Source: Jacaranda mimosifolia
Lineage: Eukaryota; Streptophyta; Magnoliopsida; Lamiales; Bignoniaceae
Reading direction: 5' to 3'
Length of the DNA: 64,000 nucleotides
NCBI GenBank assembly: GCA_018894105.1
Contig: CM032128.1
Span: 16,101,001-16,165,000 of the forward strand
Shown: positions 1 through 12,811 of the stretch, piece by piece
Layout of the letters: every line of letters begins with the position of its first letter
Position numbering within the stretch: position 1 is the stretch's first letter
Notes under the pieces: generated by a model
Told to the model about the DNA's origin: nothing
Database searches by the model: none
What the model saw: the letters and a program-made list of their open reading frames with translations, nothing else
Translations under genes and position numbers: made by a program

Positions 1-1067
1 CACTATATACACTAATTATATACGACCATATTCAGTTAATGTGTATTGAAACGGTGAATGTTTTGTGCTTCAAATACTTGCAAAAATATACTTCAGATAC
101 ACAAATTATATACTACCACTTTCGGACAGTCTGTACTGAAAGGTCAAATATTTTGTACTATAATTACTTGTAAAATATATTTTAGGTACATATATTGTAT
201 ACTACCACTTTCAAATAATATGTACTGAAAGGATGAATATTTTGTATTATAATTGCTTGTAAAATATACTTTAGATACACAGGTTATACACTACCACTTT
301 TAGATAATGTGTACTGGAAGGCTGATTGTTTTGCTCTACAATTGCTTGCAAAATATGCTATTTGGATACACAGAATATACACTATATACACTGATTATAT
401 ACTACCCCATTCAGTTAATGTGTATTGAATGGGTGAATGTTTTGTGCTTCAATTACCTGTAAAATGTACTGAAAGTTTGAATGTTTTGTATTATAATTAC
501 TTGTAAAATATAATTTAGGTACACGTATTATATACAACCACTTTCAGATAATGTTTACTGAAATGTTGAATGTTTCGTACTACAATTGCTTGTAAAATAT
601 ACTTTAGATACATAGGTTATGTATTACCACTTTCAGATAATGTGTACTGGAAGGTTGAATGTTTTGTACCATAATTACTAGTAAAATGAACTTTAGATAT
701 ACTATCACGTTCAGATAATGTGCACTGAAAGGCAAAAAGTTTGTACTTCAATTGCTTGTAAATTGTGCTATTTAGATACACAGATTATACACAATACACA
801 TATTATACAATACCATATTTAGTTAATGTGCACATAAAGGTTGAATATTTTATCCTTCAATTGCTTGTAAAATATAGTTTAGATACACAGGTTATATATT
901 ACCACTTTCAGGTGATATGTACTAAAATGTTGAATGTTTTGTTCTATAATTGCTTGTAAAATGAACTTTAGCTATGCTAGCACCTTCAAAAAATGCGTAC
1001 TGAAAGGCTGAAAGTTTTGTGCTTCAATTACTTCTAAAATGCGCTATTTAGATACACAGATTATACA
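1..1067. repeat. Satellite array, left segment (about 89-bp monomers)
   Basis: Degenerate head-to-tail monomers of about 89 bp. Each carries the ordered landmarks gatacacagattatatacta, ccactttcagataatgtg, tactgaaaggttgaatgttt and caattgcttgtaaaatatac. Some monomers are longer (about 108 bp) because of a cactatatacactgattat-type insert after ctatttagatacacag, and these also change ctttcagataatg to catttagttaatg. The long type recurs every three to four monomers (for example near 360, 766 and 1042), which suggests a loose higher-order repeat. The array is already running at base 1, so it extends left of the window. The short open frame at 765-959 is monomer sequence and not a gene. Confidence 0.93.
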
Positions 1068-1068
1068 T

Positions 1069-2661
1069 GGGCTAATAGCAATTTACCCCCATGTGTTTTA
1101 AAATATAGAAAATTTACCGCCTATAAAGCAAAATGTTCAATATGCCTCCCTAAGTTTTAGAAAACTATGCACACTGCCTCATCCTTGTCATTTGTTGTCC
1201 ATTTAACATAATTTTAATATGAAAAGACTAATTTACCTTTAATCATTTAATGTATTTTCAATTCAATTTAAATAACCTTTTATTATCATTTTTTTCCTTT
1301 TCTCATTTCTCTTTTCTTTCATTATTTCATATATTTCTCATTTTATACATCTATATAAATTGATCATTATTTCATATTCTCATTTTATACATATTTAAAT
1401 TTATTAATAAAATTAAAATCACTTTTATTTTTATTTTATCAATTATATTCATCTCCTTTATACAAATTTTTTTATTTTTAAATTTTAAAACTACTTTTAA
1501 CTTTTTTTATTTTCATCCTTCTAATTTATTCTTTTTTTATTTATATATATTATACAATAAATACAAAATATATAATATAATAAACATAAATACTATATAA
1601 TAGTGATTTTATATATTATATATATTTATAAATAAATATTTTATATTATATTTTATACCCTACCCCCAGCCCATCCTACCTTTACCTGGCAGTGGCCATG
1701 GAGGCCGCCTTTGCGAGCGGCGCCAATGGCCACCGCTTGCAATGGCCGAGCGGCCATGGCCGCTGCAAACGCGGTGCCCATGGTTGGTGCCGTTCGCACG
1801 GCCCAAGCGGCCATAGAGGCTGCCCCTGCGACTGGCGGCCATGGGCGCCGCTCGTAAGGGTCGAGCGGCCATGGCCACTACAAACGTGACACCTATAGCC
1901 AGCGCCGGCTGGCAGGGGCCGAGCGGCTATGGCCGCTACAAATGCGGCGCCCATGGTCGGCGCTGGCTAGCAGGGGTCGAGCGGCCATGGAGGCCGCCCC
2001 TGCAACTGGCGGCCATGGGCGCCGCTCGCAAGGGCCGAGAGGCCATGGCCGCTGCAAACATGACACGCATGGCCAGCACCGGCTGGCAGGGGCCGAATGG
2101 CCATGGCCGATATAAACGAGGCGCCCTTACGACCGGCGGCCATGGGCACCACTCGCAGGGGTCGAGCAGCTAGGCCTCCATGGCTGCTGCAAACGCGGCC
2201 ATGGAAGCCGCCTTTGCTGGTGGTGGCCACTGGTGAGGTGCCGGCGGTGGTTGCCGGGGCCGGTGGGGGATAGTGATATATATAATATATATACTTGTAT
2301 ATGATATATACATATATACATATATACACATATGTAAATATATACACATTATATATATAATAATATATTATATTGTATATAATATATTTTTTATATATTT
2401 TTTTAATAAATAATATGATTTGATTTAGACCATTGAATTTTTAAAAGAAGATCCAACGGTTGATAAATAAGGGCATAACTGTCTTTTATATAGAAAAATT
2501 TAAGCCTAGAAGCATGCACGGGCGTGTGTCCTACACCCACGATGTAAGGGGAGTTCGTTCCATGATTTTTTAAAATATGAGGGTGTTATTTGTCTTTTTT
2601 TTTCACAGGGAGGTAATCTGCGCAATTGTTTTAACACAGAGGGGTCCATTGCAATTTTCCC
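1069..2661. mobile_element. Non-autonomous MULE-like TIR element inserted in the satellite
   Basis: The satellite is interrupted by 1,593 bp flanked by a direct repeat, gattataca(t) at 1059-1068 and gattataca(c) at 2662-2671. This is a 9-10 bp target-site duplication, the size typical of Mutator-like elements. The ends are imperfect inverted repeats: the left starts gggctaatagcaatttaccc and the right, read on the minus strand, starts gggaaaattgcaatggaccc; both continue into tgtgtttt/tgtgttaaaa. No transposase frame is visible. The interior is an AT-rich arm (1200-1660), a GC-rich minisatellite (1683-2262) and a second AT-rich arm. Possible Pack-MULE, but no captured gene is recognised. Confidence 0.8.
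1683..2262. repeat. GC-rich minisatellite with 174-bp higher-order period
   Basis: A sharply GC-rich block inside an AT-rich element. Units contain gcggccatggccgc, which is a perfect 14-bp palindrome, plus gcaaacgcggcgcccatgg and cggctggcaggggccgag. A longer unit starting ggccat(a/g)gaggc at 1809 recurs at 1983, so the period is 174 bp, a multiple of three. This keeps frames open on both strands (for example 1841-2173 plus and 1967-2347 minus), so those frames are best read as repeat artefacts. Confidence 0.85.
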
Positions 2662-5600
2662 GATTATACACCATATATGTATTATATACTACCACATTTA
2701 GTTAATGTGCACTGAAAGGTTGAATATTTTGTGCTTCAATTGCTTGTAAAATATGCTTTAGATACACAGATTATATGCCACCACTTTTAGATAATATGTA
2801 CTGAAAGGTTGAAATTTTTGTATTATAATTGCTTGTAAAATATACTTTAGACACACAGATTATACACAACCACTTTCAGATAATATGTACTGGAAGGCTA
2901 AATGTTTTGTGATTCAATTGCTTGCACAATATGCTATTTAGATACATCGATTATACACTTTACACTCATTATATACAACTACATTTAGTTAATATGTATT
3001 AAAAGAGTGTATGTTTTGTGCTTCAATTACTTGTAAAATGTACTTTAGATACACAGATTATATGCTGCCACTTTCGGATAGTCTATACTGAAAGGTTGAA
3101 TGTTTTGGACTACAATTATTTATAAAATATGCTTTAGGTACACATTATATAATACCACTTTCAGATAATGTTTACCGAAAGGTTGAATGTTTCGTACTAC
3201 GGTTGCCTGTAAAATATACTTTAGATACACATATTATATATTACCACTTTCAGAAAATGTGTACTAGAAGGTTGAATATTATGTACTATAATTGCTTGTA
3301 AAATGAACTTTAGATGTACTATCACGTTCAAATAATATGCACTGAAAGGCTGAAAGTTTTGTGCTTCAATTGCTTGTAAAATGTGCTATTTAGATACACA
3401 GATTATACACCATACACGTGTTACACACTACCACATTTAGTTAATGTGCATTGAAATGTTGAATATTTTGTGCTTCAATTGCTTGTAAAATATATTTTAG
3501 ATATAAAGATTACATACTACCACTTCCAGATAATATGTACTGAAAGGAAGAATATCTTATATTATAATTGTTTGTAAAATATAATTTAGATACACAAATT
3601 ATATACTACCACTTTCAGATAATGTATACTGGAAGGCTGATTGTTTTGTACATCAATTACTTGCAAATATTCTATTTGTACACACAGAATATACACTATA
3701 TACACTGATTATATACTACCACATTCAGTTAATGTGTGTTGAAAGAGTGAATGTTTTGTGCTTCAAATTCTTGTAAAATGTACATTAGATACACAGATTA
3801 TATACAACCACTTTCGAATAGTCTGTATTGAAAGGTTGAATGTTTTGTACTATAATTACTTATAAAATATACTTTAGGTACACATATTATATGCTACCAC
3901 TTTCAAATAATGTTTACCTAAAGGTTGAATGTTTCGTACCACAATTGCCTGTAAAATATACCTTAGATAATGTGTACAGGGAGGTTGAATGTTTTGTACT
4001 ATATTCCTTGTAAAATGAACTTTAGATATACTATCATTTTCAGATAATGTGTATTGAAAGGCTGAATGTTTTGTACGTCAATTGCTTGTATAATGTGCTA
4101 TTTAGATACACAGATTATACAACATACACGTATTTTATAGTACCATATTTAGTTAATGTGCACAGAAAGGTTGAATATTTTGTGCTTCAATTGCTTGTAA
4201 AATATACTTTAGATACATAGATTATATACTACAACTTTTAGATAATGTTTACCGAAAGGTTGAACGTTTCGTACCACAATTGCCTGTAAAATATACTTTA
4301 GATACACATGTTATATATTACCACTTTCAGATAATGTGTATGTTTTGTACTTTAATTCCTTGTAAAATGAACTTTAGATATACTATCACTTTCAGATAAT
4401 GTGCACTGAAATGTTGAATGTTTTGTATGTCAATTGCTTGTAAAATGTGCTATTTATATACACAGATTATACAGCATACATGTATTATATAGTGCCACAT
4501 TTAGTTAATGCGAACAGAAAGGTTGAATATTTTGTGCTTCAATTGCTTGTAAAATATACTTTAGATACACAGATTATATATTACCACTTTCAAATAATAT
4601 GTACGGGACGGTTGAATGTTTTGTATTATAATTGCTTATAAAATGAACTTTAGAAAAACTATCACATTTAGGTAATGTACACTGAAAGGCTAAAAGTTTT
4701 GTGCTTCAATTGCTTGTAAAATGTGCTATTTAGATACATAGATTATACACTATACACGTATTACACACTACCACATTTAGTTAATATGCATTGAAAGGTT
4801 GAATATTTTGTGCTTCAATTGCTTGTAAAATATACTTCAGATACACAGATTACATACTACCACTTTCAGATAATATGTACTGAAAGGTTGAATATTTTGT
4901 ATTATAGTTGCTTATAAAATATACTTTAGATACACAGATTATACACTACCACTTTCAGAAAATGTGTACAGAAGGGCTGATTGTTTTGTACTTCAATTGC
5001 TTGCAAAATATGCTATTTAGATACACATATTATGCACTATACATTGATTATATACTACCACATTCAGTTAATGTGTATTGAAAGGGTGAATGTTTTGTGC
5101 TTCAATTACTTGTAAAACGTATTTTAGAAACACAGATTATATACTATCACATTCAGATAGCGTGTACTGAATGTTTGAATCTTTCACACTTCAATTACTT
5201 GTAAAATATACCTTAGATACACAGATTATATACTGCTACTTTTCAATAATGTGTGCTGGAAAGTTGAATGTTTTGCACTACAATTGCTTGTAAGATATTC
5301 TTTATGTACATATATTATATACTACCACTTTAGGATAATGTTTACTGAAAGGTTGAATGTTTCGCACTACAATTGCCTATAAAATATACTTTGGAAACAT
5401 AGGTTATATATTACCACTTTCAAGTAATGTGTACTGGAAGGTTGAATGTTTTGTACTATAATTGTTTGTAAAATGAACTTTGGATATACAATCACGTTCA
5501 GATAATGTGCACTGAAAGGCTGAAAGTTTTGTACTTCAATTGCTTGTAAAATGTGCTATTTAGATACATAGATTATAAACTACACACGTATTACACACTA

Positions 5601-6328
5601 CCACATTTAGTTAATGTGCACTGAAAGGTTAAATATTTTGTGATTCAATTGCTTGTAAAATAAACTTTAGATACACAGATTACATACTACCACTTTCAGA
5701 TAATATGTACTGAAAGGATAAATATCTTGTATTATAATTGCTTGTAAAATATAATTTAGATACACAGATTGTACACTACCACTTTCAGATAATGTGTACT
5801 GGAAGGCTGATTGTTTTGTACTTCAATTGCTTGCAAATATGCTATTTGTATACATAGAATATACACTATATACACTGATTATATACTACCACATTCAGTT
5901 AATGTGTATTGAAAGGGTGAATGTTTTGTGCTTCAAATACTTGCAAAATGTACTTTAGAGACACATATTATATACTACCACTTTTCGGACAGTCTGTACT
6001 GAAAGGTTGAATGTTTTGTACTACAATTACTTGTAAAATATATTTTGGTTACACATATTGTATACTACTACTTTCATATAATATGTATTGAAAGGATGAA
6101 TATTTTGTATTATAATTGCTTGTAAAATATAATTTAGATACACAGGTTATACACTACCACTTTTAGATAATGTGTACTGGAAGGCTAATTGTTTTGTACT
6201 TCAATTGCTTGCAAAATATGCTATTTGGATACACATAATATGCACTATATACATTGATTACATACTACCCCATTCAGTTAATGTGTATTGAAAGGGTGAA
6301 TGTTTTGTGCTTCAATTACCTGTAAAAT
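2662..6328. repeat. Satellite array, right segment
   Basis: Continuation of the monomer array after the MULE insertion, with the same landmarks and the same mix of short (about 89 bp) and long (about 108 bp) monomers. Long-type monomers recur near 3382, 3672, 4093, 4447, 4720, 5010, 5550, 5840 and 6220, with many intervals of 270-290 bp (three monomers). The array stops at tgtaaaat near 6328, where unrelated sequence begins. Monomers differ from one another at many positions, so the array looks old or unhomogenised. Confidence 0.93.
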
Positions 6329-6700
6329 TCGTTACATATGTTAGATTTATTATAACAAAATTGATTTTTTGTTACATATAACATTTTCTTTAGTAACAAA
6401 GTAAAAGTCTTGTTACCTTTTACTCAAATTTGTTACCTTAAATTTTTTATGTCCGTAACTAAATAATTATTCATTACGGAAAATATTATTTTGTTACATA
6501 TTACATTTTCCATCATATAAGAAGATATATTTGTAACAAAATTTGATATCTTTTGTAACTACAAAATATTTGTTACAAATAAAATATGTTGTAACAACTT
6601 TTTTAGTTACTAAATTTTAATTAACTTCCCTCCAAATATCAATTGTATACATATGGTAACAATGATTTTCGTTACTAATTATAAACAAATATTAAATTAA
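6329..6700. repeat. GTTAC/GTAAC motif cluster, possible CACTA subterminal fragment
   Basis: More than ten copies of ttgttac, cgttac or their complement gtaacaa lie within about 370 bp, in both orientations. Dense short motifs in both orientations are typical of the subterminal regions of plant CACTA elements. No CACTA terminus is seen at either edge, so the assignment is an inference. Confidence 0.4.
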
Positions 6701-6935
6701 ATTTTTATTAATACTTGTGGGTTGGGCTTTTGTTCAAGAAATGGACTTCACAATAATGAAAAGAATTTGTTAATTGGGCTTAACCAATTTTTCAGTGAAT
6801 TATTATTGAACTGGATTTTATTTTTCAATGAATTATTATTGAAGTGAATAATTCTTTAGTTAGGCCAATTTTTTAAAAATATTGGGCCTTATAACTTTTA
6901 TGTGAATTATTCAATGAATTGGGAGTTTTCATTTA
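6701..6935. other. AT-rich spacer
   Basis: No open frame or recognised repeat. It has several short self-similar phrases (tgaattattattgaa twice, and ttgggctt/gggcctt). Confidence 0.5.
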
Positions 6936-7160
6936 GAGGAAAAATGCAAAATTGGTCCCGTAACTATACCCTACTGTCAAATTTTGACTTTGTGTTTTTC
7001 GTACACTAACTTTTGAATTTTGGCAATTTGAGGACAAATCTAGCCCGAATTCATTTGCAGCAGGCCTGATCTACATGGCGCCACATCACATCCTCTCTCC
7101 TATGTGGCATGTGGTGAGGCAACCTCTTCTTGCCATGTATTTTACTAGACCAAAAAAAAA
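6936..7160 (+). mobile_element. Single MULE-type terminal region
   Basis: Begins gaggaaaaatgcaaaattgg followed by tcccgtaactatacc, the same class of end as in the element at 1069. The typical stretch ctttgtgtttttcgtacac and a short less-AT block (7040-7135) follow. No matching inverted end was found to the right before 9130, so this is a truncated or heavily diverged copy. Confidence 0.4.
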
Positions 7161-7375
7161 AAAAGGATATTTGCACAAAAAATTAAAAATAGGTACATAA
7201 AAATTCAAAAAAGCAAAAAGATAAAAAAAAAAGATAAATCTTGAAAAATATTTATATACTTATATATATTTATATATATCTATATTCACATATATAAACA
7301 CACATACACATGTATCCCACTTGCTAAATTATCAAATTAAATGAATTGAGTCCTAAAAAAAATTTAAAACTTGCA

Positions 7376-8262
7376 CATTAGAATTTAAAATATCAAATAT
7401 CCTTCAAATTTATAAAATTTTATTTCATACGAATTTACCATCTAATTTTTTTTTAAAATCTAATTTATCACTTTAGGCCATATAATTTTAATAATATTAA
7501 GTTAAAATATTTAATAATGTTAAAATAGTAAAATATCTACAAATTTAAATAAATTTTGTTGACTTTATTTATTAAGTTAAAAATGAAATAAAAATTAAAC
7601 AATAAAAATTTAAATCTATCCTATTGTCTATATAATTCAAAATTACATAAGAATATTAAAATGATAAATACATCTAAATAATTCTGTTAAATATAAATAT
7701 ATTTTATTTATTAATTCAAATATGATAAAAAAAACTTAAACAATAAAATTTTAAGTTTGTCATCCTAACTATTAATTATAAATTACATAATAATATTAAA
7801 ATCAAAAACATTCTAAACATTAGAATTTAAAATATCAAATATCCTTCAAATTTATAAAATTTTATTTCATACAATTTATCATCTAATTTTTTTTAAAAAT
7901 CTAACTTATAACTTTAGGCTATTTAATTTTAATAATATTAAGCTAAAATATTTAATAATGTTAAAATAGTAAAATATCTAATAATTTAAATAAATTTTGT
8001 TGACTTTATTTGTTAAGTTAAAAATGAAATAAAAATTAAAAAATTAAAATTTAAGTCTATCCTATTATCTATATAATTCAAAATTACATAATAACATTAA
8101 AATGATAAATACATCTAAAATAATTCTATTAAAGATAAATATATTTTATTTATGAATTCAGATATAACAAAATAAAACTTGAACAATAAAATTTTGAGTC
8201 TATCATCCTAACTTTATAATTATAGATTACATAATAAAATTAAAATAAAAAATATTCTAAAA
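7376..8262. repeat. AT-rich tandem duplication, period 442 bp
   Basis: The phrase cattagaatttaaaatatca starts at 7376 and again at 7818. The following text runs in parallel through both copies: tccttcaaatttataaaatt, aataatattaag, ttgttgactttattt, and tctatcctatt. The two copies differ by substitutions and small indels. No coding potential. Confidence 0.85.
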
Positions 8263-8295
8263 TAATTAAATTATTCAATTAATATAAATAAAGAA

Positions 8296-8396
8296 TTCAA
8301 AAATAATAATAATAAGAACAACAACAACAACAACAACAACAACAATAACAAGAAGAAGCAGAAGAAGAAGAAGAAGAAGAAGAAGAAGAAGAAGAA
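8296..8396. repeat. Compound AAT/AAC/AAG microsatellite
   Basis: Runs of aat, then aac, then aag triplets in direct succession, ending at gaagaaccc near 8398. Confidence 0.95.
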
Positions 8397-9130
8397 CCCT
8401 TCCCCTCTAGCATTTCATATGTTTCTCATTTCTTTTCTTTTTTGTTCATTCTTTTCTTTTCTTTTTATTCTCATTTCTCTCTTCTTCCATTATTTCATAT
8501 ATTTCTTGTTTTATACATATGTATAAATTTATCATTGTTTCTCATTTCTCATTATTTCATATATTCTCATTTTATACATATATATATATATAGATATATA
8601 AATTTATCTATAAAATTTTAAATAATTTTTATTTTTATCTTTTTTCTTTCTAATTATTCATACATGTATACTTATTTTTTCTATTTATACTTATTCACAT
8701 ATATATAATATACATATATATAAATTTATCAATAAAATTTAAATTACTTTTATTTTATCTAATTTTTTATTTATTCATTCCAAATTAAATAATATTTAAT
8801 ATTTATAAAAACATATATATAAAATAATTTTTTATTCATACTTATATGCATATATGGTATATATATACATATATATATATATATAAATTCAATAAAATCT
8901 AAAGAAGATTCATCATATATTTCTCATTTTATACATATATAAATTTATCATTTTTTCTAGTTTTATATTATTTCATATATTCTTATTATATATATATGTA
9001 TAAATTTATTTAATGAATTTGGATGGCAATGCAATTTTGTTTCCCTCCAACTTTGTATTCCCCCCCAAATTTGTCCCATAAAAAATATTAACAATTGTTT
9101 TTATTATTAGTTTGACATAATAATTTAACT
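8397..9130. other. Pyrimidine/AT-rich block like the arm of the MULE at 1069
   Basis: Contains several copies of tttcatatatttctcatttt and atacatatataaatttatc. The same phrases occur at 1310-1420 inside the MULE-like element, so the two regions share a repeat. TA-dinucleotide runs occur at 8580-8600 and 8866-8885. No gene seen. Confidence 0.55.
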
Positions 9131-12100
9131 TGATTTCTTCCAAAATATTGATTCTCTCTAACAATAATGAAGAAAAAAGGCTAGGAGGTGTTTTGGGTGT
9201 GGGAGCAATCAACATTTTCTCAAAAATTGTCCATAGCAGATGAGTTAGCCACAACCTCCACGTGCTAGTAGTGGAAAATCACAAGAACAAAAAATGCATG
9301 GGAATAAACCTAAAATTCCAGGTCATATATTTGCATTAGGAATGAAGGCCTTATCGATCTAGATCTAACCTTTGTAGTTGAAGGTACGATACTCATTTTC
9401 CAAAAGCTCGGTAAAGTTCTTTTTGATCCTGGAGCTTCACACTCTTTTATCGGATCTCATTTTGCTCAAGAACTAGAAAAGAAACCAGAAAACCTACCTT
9501 ATAATTTGGAAATTAGTTTGTCTATAGGTGCATCAATAGCAACAGATGTTGTGCTTAAATTATGTAGAATTGAGATTAATGATAAAAGTTTTCTTGTTGA
9601 TCTAATCGTATTACCAATCCAAGGTTATGATGTTATACTTGGAATGGATTGGTTGTCATCACATCATGCCCAACTTGATTGTCGTGCTAAGATGGTTAAA
9701 CTTTGTATGCCTAGGCAACCGAAGGTAGAAATTATTGGGAGTCGAGGAATTTTAGATATGATGATTATATCAACTGCTCAAGCCAGTAAGATTTTATGGA
9801 AAGGGGGTCAAGGATATATAGCTTATATGATTAACAATTAAAAAGATAAGATGGTGCTGAGAGAAATTCCCGTTGCATCTGAATACCAAGATGTATTTCT
9901 TGAAGAATTAACATCATTACCTCCAATTAGAGATATGGAGTTTGTCATTGAAACCCTTTCGGGGACTACACCAATATCCAAGACCCCATATCGCATGGCA
10001 CTAGCAAAGCTAAAGGAGCTGAAGACCCAACTACAAGATTTGTTAGAACGAGGCTTTATTCGACCAAGTATTTCTCCATGGGGTGCCCCAATTTTATTCA
10101 TCAAAAAGAAAGATGGGTCATTACGTATGTGTATAGACTATCAGGGACTTAATACTGTCGTCATAAAAAATAATTACCTCAAATTGATGAATTGTTTGAT
10201 CAGCTACAAGGGTCTCAGATGTATTCAAAATTAGATCTAAGACAAGGGTATTTTCAACTGAGGATTAAAGAGAGGGATATCTAAAAAAAAACCCTCAATT
10301 CAGATATGGGCATTTTGGGTTCGTAGTCATGCCCTTTGGATTAACAAATGCACCGGCTGTATTTATGGATCTCATGCATTGAGTTTTTCAACCATTTTTG
10401 GATTAGTTTGTTGTTATCTTCATCGATGACATACTAGCATACTCTAAGACTGAGTAAGAGCATGAACGTCACCTGCGGGTGGTGCTACAAGTTCTTAGAG
10501 AAAATAAGCTTTATGCCAAATTTAGCAAGTGTGAATTCTCTCTCGAGCAAGTTACCTTTTTAGGTCATATCATCTCAAAGAGAGGAATAGCAATCGACCC
10601 CATCAAAGATTGAGGTAGTAGTGGAATGGAAAAGGTCAGAGACAATTACAGAAATTCATAATTTCCTAGGCCTTGCTGGATATTATTGAATGTTTATCAA
10701 GGATTTCTCTAAGATAGTAGCACTGTGAACCAAACTCACTAAGGAGAATACACCATTTGTTTGGAATGATACATGTGAGTTCAGCTTTGAAGAGCTTAAG
10801 AAACGGCTAACGACTATTCCAGTGTTAGCCCTACCAGCTGGGAATGAGAAATTCATGGTGTACACAAATGCTTCTGGAGAAGGATTAGGTTGTGTTCTAA
10901 TACAAAATGGAAAGGTTATTGCTTATGCATCAAGGTAATTAAAACCCTATGAGAAACATTATCCTACACATGATCTAGAGCTTGTTGCTATTCTTTTTGC
11001 CTTAGGAAAATAGAGGCATTATCTTTATGGAGCATTTTTTATTATATTCAAAGATCACAAGAGCCTTAAATATTTATTTTCACACAAGGAGTTAAATAGG
11101 AGGTAGAAGAGGTGGATGGAATTCCTAGAGGATTACGAATGCTCGATTCAATATCACCCAGGCAAAGCAAATGCTGTGGTAAATGCTCTAAGTAGAAAGA
11201 TCAACTTAGCTAATATTATGGCTAAAGAGTAGAGGATGCTAGAAAATATTAGCTCATGGAATTTAGAAAGAGTTAAAACAAGGATACTTTTGCCAATCTA
11301 CAAACACGACCTAACATACTGGAGAGAATCGCTATTGCACAAGAACAAGATAGAGAATATAAACACCTTAAAGCGACCATTAAAAGTATGTCAAACTCTC
11401 CATTTAAGGTAGACCCCAAATGAGTTTTAAAATTTCAAGGTAGAATTTGCGTACCACAGAATGATGATTTGAAAAAAGAAATTTTAGATAAAGCTCATCA
11501 ATCCCGCTATAGTACCCACCCGGGTGGTAATAAAATGTATCAAAACTTGAAGCTACACTACAGGTGGAACAACATGAAATGGGAGATTTTAGAATACATG
11601 GCAAAATATCTAGTATGCCAACATATAAAATATGAACATCAAAGACAAGCAAGGCTTCTCCAACTATTGCCAACACCACAATGGAAATGGGAAGCAATAA
11701 CCATGGACTTTGTTATGGGCTACCTTAAACTAGGAAGGGGCATGATTCAGTTTAGGTCATTATCGAATCGGCTTACTAAATCAGCCTACTTCTTGTCAGT
11801 TAATATAGGTATGCAGTGGAACAACTAGAAATGATATATAAAGATAAGGCTATTTGACTGCATAGGGTACCCATTAGTATTACTTCGGATCGAGATCCAA
11901 GGTACTTATCACGATTGTGGAAGAAAGTTCGAGAAACTCTGGAAACCAAGTTACAATTCAGTACTACCAGTCACCCTTAAATGGATGCGCAATCTGAAAG
12001 GACTCCACAAATACTTGGGGATATGCTTCGTACTTGTACATTAGATTTTCAAGGAAATTGGGACAAAAATCTTCCACTAGCTAAATTTGCATATAACAAT

Positions 12101-12811
12101 AGTTTTCAATCAACCATCAAGATGGCTCCTTATGAAGCATTATATGGAAGAAAGTGTAGATCTCCTATTCATTGGGATCTTGATGGAAGTAAAACCTTAA
12201 GTCCTACCACAGAACAAAAATTCAAAGCTTCCCAAATTTAGTCGAAGAAGCTATTGAAACTATGCAAGTAATTCGTAAGAGAATGTTAACCAGACAGAGT
12301 CGTTAAAAGAGTTATGTTGATCATATAGAAGAAAAAGCTTGGAATTTGTGGTGGGAGACAAGATATTTCTCAAGGTATCTCCTCAAAAAGGATTGGAGAA
12401 GTAAGGAAATGGTGGGAAGCTTAGCCTTCGATATGTAGAGCCTTTCGAAATCACAGAAAGAATTGGAGATGTGGCGTATGAAGTTGGATTTACCATCAAA
12501 TCTTGGAGGAATACATAATGTCTTTCATGTCTCCTTTTTAAAGAAATACCATCCTAACCTATCGCACGTAATCAAGCATGAATCACTCGAGCTTAACAAA
12601 GATCTATCATATGAGGAAAAACCTACTCGTATTTTGGATCAAAATTTCGAGAGCTACGAAATAGGAGAATCCCTCTAGTGAAAGTATTGTGGCAATAACA
12701 TAACATTAAGCAGCCACTTGGGAATCAAAAGACAACATGCTCAAGCATTACCTTGAGCTCTTCAAAATTAGGTATGAATTTGGGGACCAAATTCTTTTAA
12801 GGGGTGGAGAA
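9131..12811 (+). pseudogene. Gypsy G: decayed chromovirus gag-pol (Tekay/Del-like)
   Basis: Ordered remains of a Ty3/gypsy polyprotein. A CX2CX4HX4C zinc knuckle lies at 9189-9230 (CFGCGSNQHFLKNC). Protease is at about 9420-9690 (DPGASHSFIG, then GYDVILGMDWL). Reverse transcriptase is at 9950-10650 ([15 protein letters not shown], then [11 protein letters not shown] and FIDDIL in other frames). RNase H is at 10840-11210, with YTNAS where YTDAS is usual, so a catalytic Asp appears replaced. Integrase is at 11470-12230 (ITMDF, then TSDRDPR, then SERT). A chromodomain-like tail is at 12640-12770 (RIPLVKVLW, then a decayed ATWE). Frames break repeatedly. The 5' LTR and most of gag are missing. 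Confidence 0.9.

Noticed and set aside
765..959. Short open frame, with a similar one at 4447-4641
   Set aside because: Both are satellite monomer sequence; their likeness reflects the repeat and not a gene family.
1660..2347. Several frames up to 126 codons on both strands
   Set aside because: They arise from a GC-rich tandem repeat whose period is a multiple of three; no domain is recognisable.
1..6328. Regular repeats and spacers that could suggest a CRISPR array
   Set aside because: Whole monomers repeat without unique spacers, the DNA is plant nuclear, and there are no cas genes.
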